This document shows, in pieces, positions 60,876 through 64,000 of a stretch of DNA of 64,000 bases. This stretch comes from Ooceraea biroi (Eukaryota > Arthropoda > Insecta > Hymenoptera > Formicidae), in NCBI RefSeq assembly GCF_003672135.1, contig NC_039510.1:2914001-2978000 (forward strand). The letters are read 5' to 3'. Below the pieces are notes generated by a model. The model was not told the DNA's origin. It saw only the letters and a list, made by a program, of their open reading frames with translations, and made no database searches. Positions within the stretch are counted from its first letter, which is position 1; each line of letters starts with the position of its first letter. The position numbers were made by a program, and so were the translations under genes.

Positions 60876-61709
60876 GTTGTACTAGTTTATAAAAAAAGAA
60901 ATATTGCTAAATTATAAAGCTCCTCATAATCACGAACATACTCTATCAAGTTTCCTTCATTTCAAATTATAACGAAAAAAGTTTTTAACTCGAGAACTTG
61001 GTCATTTTTTACTGCTTACTGCCGTTGTAGAATGGGCTTCAACTAATAACATGTAATTATGTAATACCTTTTTCATCTACGATGGAAATATAAATTGGTT
61101 TACTGTTATATATTTAATTACATATCTGATGATTATTATTAAATATAATAATATTGACCAGAAAGCCCGTGCTGATTTTTTGAACTGTGAACTGCACAGA
61201 TCGAAATGTGCAGCTAAACTGCTATAAATCTTTGAGCACTCGGAAGATTTTCTCCTCTATAGGAGTATACTGTGACTGACGGGACAAATTGTGAAACGAA
61301 AAATCCTTTTTCATATTTAATAGCGAAAGAGCTATTTATGACCTTTACCTTTTAGTGTGAGGTGTATTGGTGCGAACCTATATATAACGGTACTTTCATA
61401 TCCATGTATGGCACACCATTGTAAAAAGAAGGAAAAGCACAAAGAGAAGCTGCGAGATTAATATATTTTTTGCAAGAAAGGAAAGTGTAGTAAAAATTTT
61501 CAAAAACTAGCTGTGCACAATCTAGCTATTCTTTTCATTGTCAATATTATTGCTCGGTATCAATTTTACTCAGACCAAATACGGAGACCTAACAAATTGC
61601 GAGACAGGATTACACAGGATTTCTGTCACACATTCCGTTTTGCTGGTTCTCTAAAAGTACCTGATACGTAGGTATACTGAAAGTACTAAACCGTGTACTG
61701 TGTAATATA

Positions 61710-61861
61710 CAGGATGTCCCCGAATTCGCGGATACGGAATGTACAGTATGATTGTCTGTACCAATAGAAACAAGTTTTTCCTTTGGCAAAATTATGTCTG
61801 AACACTACTTTTTAAACAATAGCAATTTTAAGCTACGCAATGAGCGCTGGGACACCCTGTA
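61710..61861. mobile_element. Short MITE, about 152 bp, nested
   Basis: Ends ACAGGATGTCCC and, inverted, ACAGGGTGTCCC, with TA-rich flanks. It lies inside the composite element at 61000-62175, so it inserted into it or was captured by it. Confidence 0.6.
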
Positions 61862-61910
61862 TGTATAGTGTGAATGATTTAATATCTCAAGCAATATTTG
61901 ATAATATGGG

Positions 61911-62021
61911 TTGACCAGAAAGACCGGAAAGATTGTTTTAGCAAAATTCAAACACAAAACTTTGCATTTAATATCTGTAATTCGTAATTGCTAAAAAAAT
62001 CAGCACGGGCTTTCTGGTCAA
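61911..62021. mobile_element. Head-to-head mariner 3'-end remnant, about 111 bp
   Basis: The left half (TTGACCAGAAAGACCGGAAAG, then TTTTAGCAAAATTCAAACAC) matches, in inverted orientation, the 3' end of the mariner in Kr intron 1 (27095-27161). The right half (TTGCTAAAAAAATCAGCACG, then GGCTTTCTGGTCAA) is the same end in direct orientation. Two 3' ends facing each other form a minimal foldback of this mariner family. Confidence 0.6.
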
Positions 62022-62259
62022 TATTATTATATTTAATAATAATCATCAGATATGTAATTAAATATATAACAGTAAACCAATTTATATTTCCATCGTAGAT
62101 GGAAAAGGTATTACATAATTACATGTTGTTAGTTGAAGCCCATTCTACAACGGCAGTAAGCAGTAAAAAATGACCAATCGAATGAAAATCGATTATTTCA
62201 AAAACTGACCAATGGGAACTTTTACTTCTTACTGCTTACAGCCATTGTAGAATGGGCAT

Positions 62260-64000
62260 AACTCGGATTTAAAAACGTTTCTACAAAAGTAATGATATCC
62301 AAAAATTCCGCCAACTACTCGATTCGACCGAAATAAAGTGAAATTCGACCGAATCGAGCAACGCGATTGGTCGAAACCCTACTGAACAAAGAGTTAAATG
62401 ATTGATTAGATAAGTAAAATGAACCTCGGGAAATGATTGAGCCTATTAAAAACAAGATTCATTCAGCCGTTATTGAGATCTGATAATCGACGGCATGTGG
62501 AACTAATTGTTTAGCGTATAACATCCACGAAGCGGTCTCGCCGAGCACATTTGAAGAAGTCCGTCGGGCTTTCCGCACATATCTCGGTAAACCGCGTCGT
62601 GATATTCGATCCGCGAGAACCGACATCTACCTGTTCTGCCAAGATATCTTACTCGCGATCGAACGCAGTGATTTTTGGGACAAGATTTCGATGAACTTTA
62701 CGCCTTCGACTGCTCGGATTCAGACATCCTTCTCGATTTCTTCGACAAGGCATTCTTGAAAATTAATTTTTTTTGTTCATTTTGGACCATAATTTTTCTA
62801 AAAAAGAAGAAGAGAAAGTAACGGTACTATACTTTTTTTTTACTAGGAAACAAACAAAAGTTCTTGCTAAACTTGGAGGAGGAAGTGAATACAACGTGTG
62901 AGGTAAATTGTACTTCACCATTTTAACATTTTAACGCATAATACGACGCAGGCAAACCTCTGAAAGTTTAACAGAGATTAATGGGTAAGTGGAATTCTCC
63001 GGAAATCAAGAAGACTGGTCAGAAAGAACTCCGCTGGTCGCAATGTGTTTTAATTTGCGCGTTGATCCGGAAGATGTGCGTATCCCGTGCGCGTGAGACG
63101 CATAAAGAGCCACGACCGGGGAGCTTAGAGAGAATTTCTCCATCCGCGAATCTCCTCGTGATCCTGTATAAGCAGCACGCGCGTTCCCGATGCCACGGGA
63201 TATCTCCGTAAGCCGTAAGCCAAACAGGACTAGCCGGTAAACCACTCGGGGTAGCGTTATCTGTTTGCGCGGACGAGTCCGCGATACGGGTTCAGGATTC
63301 AGGCCGGACTGTGGCTGATGGGCGCGTCTCTCGGAACGATAATATTACGACAAGCCTGCACAATATTTATGTGTTTGCACCCATCAATCGGTCCGCTCCT
63401 ACCTAGAGGAATATACACGGCTAACGTTAAATGTTGAAATCCATAAATAATTCTGACTCACTGTAAACAAGAAGAAGAACCACAAAGAGCTGCTGATATT
63501 AACATATTCTTGCATGAGAAAAGAAAGTATACAACCTCCTGTCGAAAAGGTATTAGAAAAAAAAGTGAAAAGAAAGGCTCGTAAAAATATTTTGGAACAA
63601 TTCATCGTCAGTATCAAAGGTTGCTCTGTTCAGATTTGCACGTCGAAGAAAAAGGCATAAAAATTAAAAATGGAGCAGCCTGCTCTAACCTCTTGGGATT
63701 TGAAAGCCATGAAGTGGGAAAAGGCTAAAAGGTTTATTGACAGTATTGTAAAACAAGGAAAAGAATGACTACTAGTCTTTCTGGTCCCATCCGCGCTTTT
63801 CTAGCTAAGAAAGACAGGTTTGGAAACAAAAGGATTGCTAGAAAAATATACGTGCAGCATATCCTTTTTATTTGCGTGGATAATTTATCGTTTTACGGTT
63901 TTTAGCAATCAATAGGTTTGCAGCTGGTTATTTTTTTACTTTTGAAGAACTGCACAAGCTGAATAGAATAACTTTGAGTAGAATAAATCATAGTTGGTTA
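62260..64000. other. Unassigned region to the window end
   Basis: GC-richer patches at about 62480-62760 and 62990-63330 in AT-rich DNA. The plus frame 62487-62759 is open for 90 codons, with pieces such as STFEEVRRAFRTYLGKPRRD, but lacks a start codon and clear splice sites. Sequence at 63480-63540 resembles 61430-61490 (GAGAAGCTGCGAGATTAA-type), probably a shared decayed repeat. Confidence 0.35.

Larger units (their letters stand above)
61000..62175. mobile_element. Composite foldback element with 182-bp arms
   Basis: Arms 61000-61181 and 61994-62175 are inverted copies with two differences and no indel. The inner end of each arm carries a mariner-type terminus (ATTGACCAGAAAGCCCGTGC). The 812-base interior contains a 152-bp MITE and part of a second mariner end pair, listed separately. 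A diverged piece of the outer arm sequence recurs at about 62221-62258. No clear target duplication and no open frame. Confidence 0.75.

Noticed and set aside
62487..62759. 90-codon open plus-strand frame in a GC-richer patch
   Set aside because: No start codon near its beginning, no convincing acceptor or donor, and no known domain.
63260..63300. Possible hammerhead ribozyme (GCGGACGAGTCCGC)
   Set aside because: Only a 7-bp palindrome; the conserved CTGATGA and GAAAC core is missing.

Overview
This looks like a gene-poor piece of an insect nuclear genome. It has short introns with GT/AG borders, long intergenic DNA that alternates between CpG-rich and AT-rich patches, many CT/GA/CG-type microsatellites and numerous small DNA-transposon remnants. 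A Krueppel gap-gene orthologue and a chitin-binding exon place it in an arthropod. A hymenopteran, perhaps an ant, is my best guess from base composition and Krueppel layout, but this is inference. No bacterial, viral or CRISPR features are visible.

Layout. (1) 144-607, plus strand: the last two coding exons of a chitinase-like protein, ending in a complete six-cysteine type-2 chitin-binding domain. (2) 608-15799: about 15 kb of CpG-rich intergenic DNA and microsatellites without a gene I can defend. (3) 15800-16280, minus strand: a candidate two-exon gene for a small secreted protein that I do not recognise. (4) 16281-23400: AT-rich DNA with one clear Tc1-type MITE. (5) 23648-29598, minus strand: Krueppel (Kr), reconstructed in three exons (456 aa, five zinc fingers, C-terminal PEDLS motif). 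Its 4.5-kb first intron carries a dead mariner and a hAT-type MITE. A 71-bp palindromic element lies just 3' of the gene. (6) 29.8-58 kb: mostly intergenic, with a TTAA-flanked element, two TA-flanked foldback elements (629 and 869 bp, the second holding a hairpin with 109-bp arms) and weak candidate exons near 41 and 45.5 kb. (7) 58-62.3 kb: a repeat-dense block with a 180-bp MITE, a 119-bp tandem repeat between inverted flanks, and a 1.18-kb inverted repeat with 182-bp arms built partly from mariner ends. (8) 62.3-64 kb: unassigned.

Kr and the chitinase are the only genes identified with confidence. Kr would act as a sequence-specific transcription factor in segmentation; its PEDLS motif is the known binding site for the co-repressor CtBP. 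The chitinase end would tether a secreted enzyme to chitin. No operon-like or multi-gene system was found. The most useful new observations are the candidate orphan secreted gene, the long near-perfect hairpins, and a shared terminal sequence among three unrelated TA-flanked elements.
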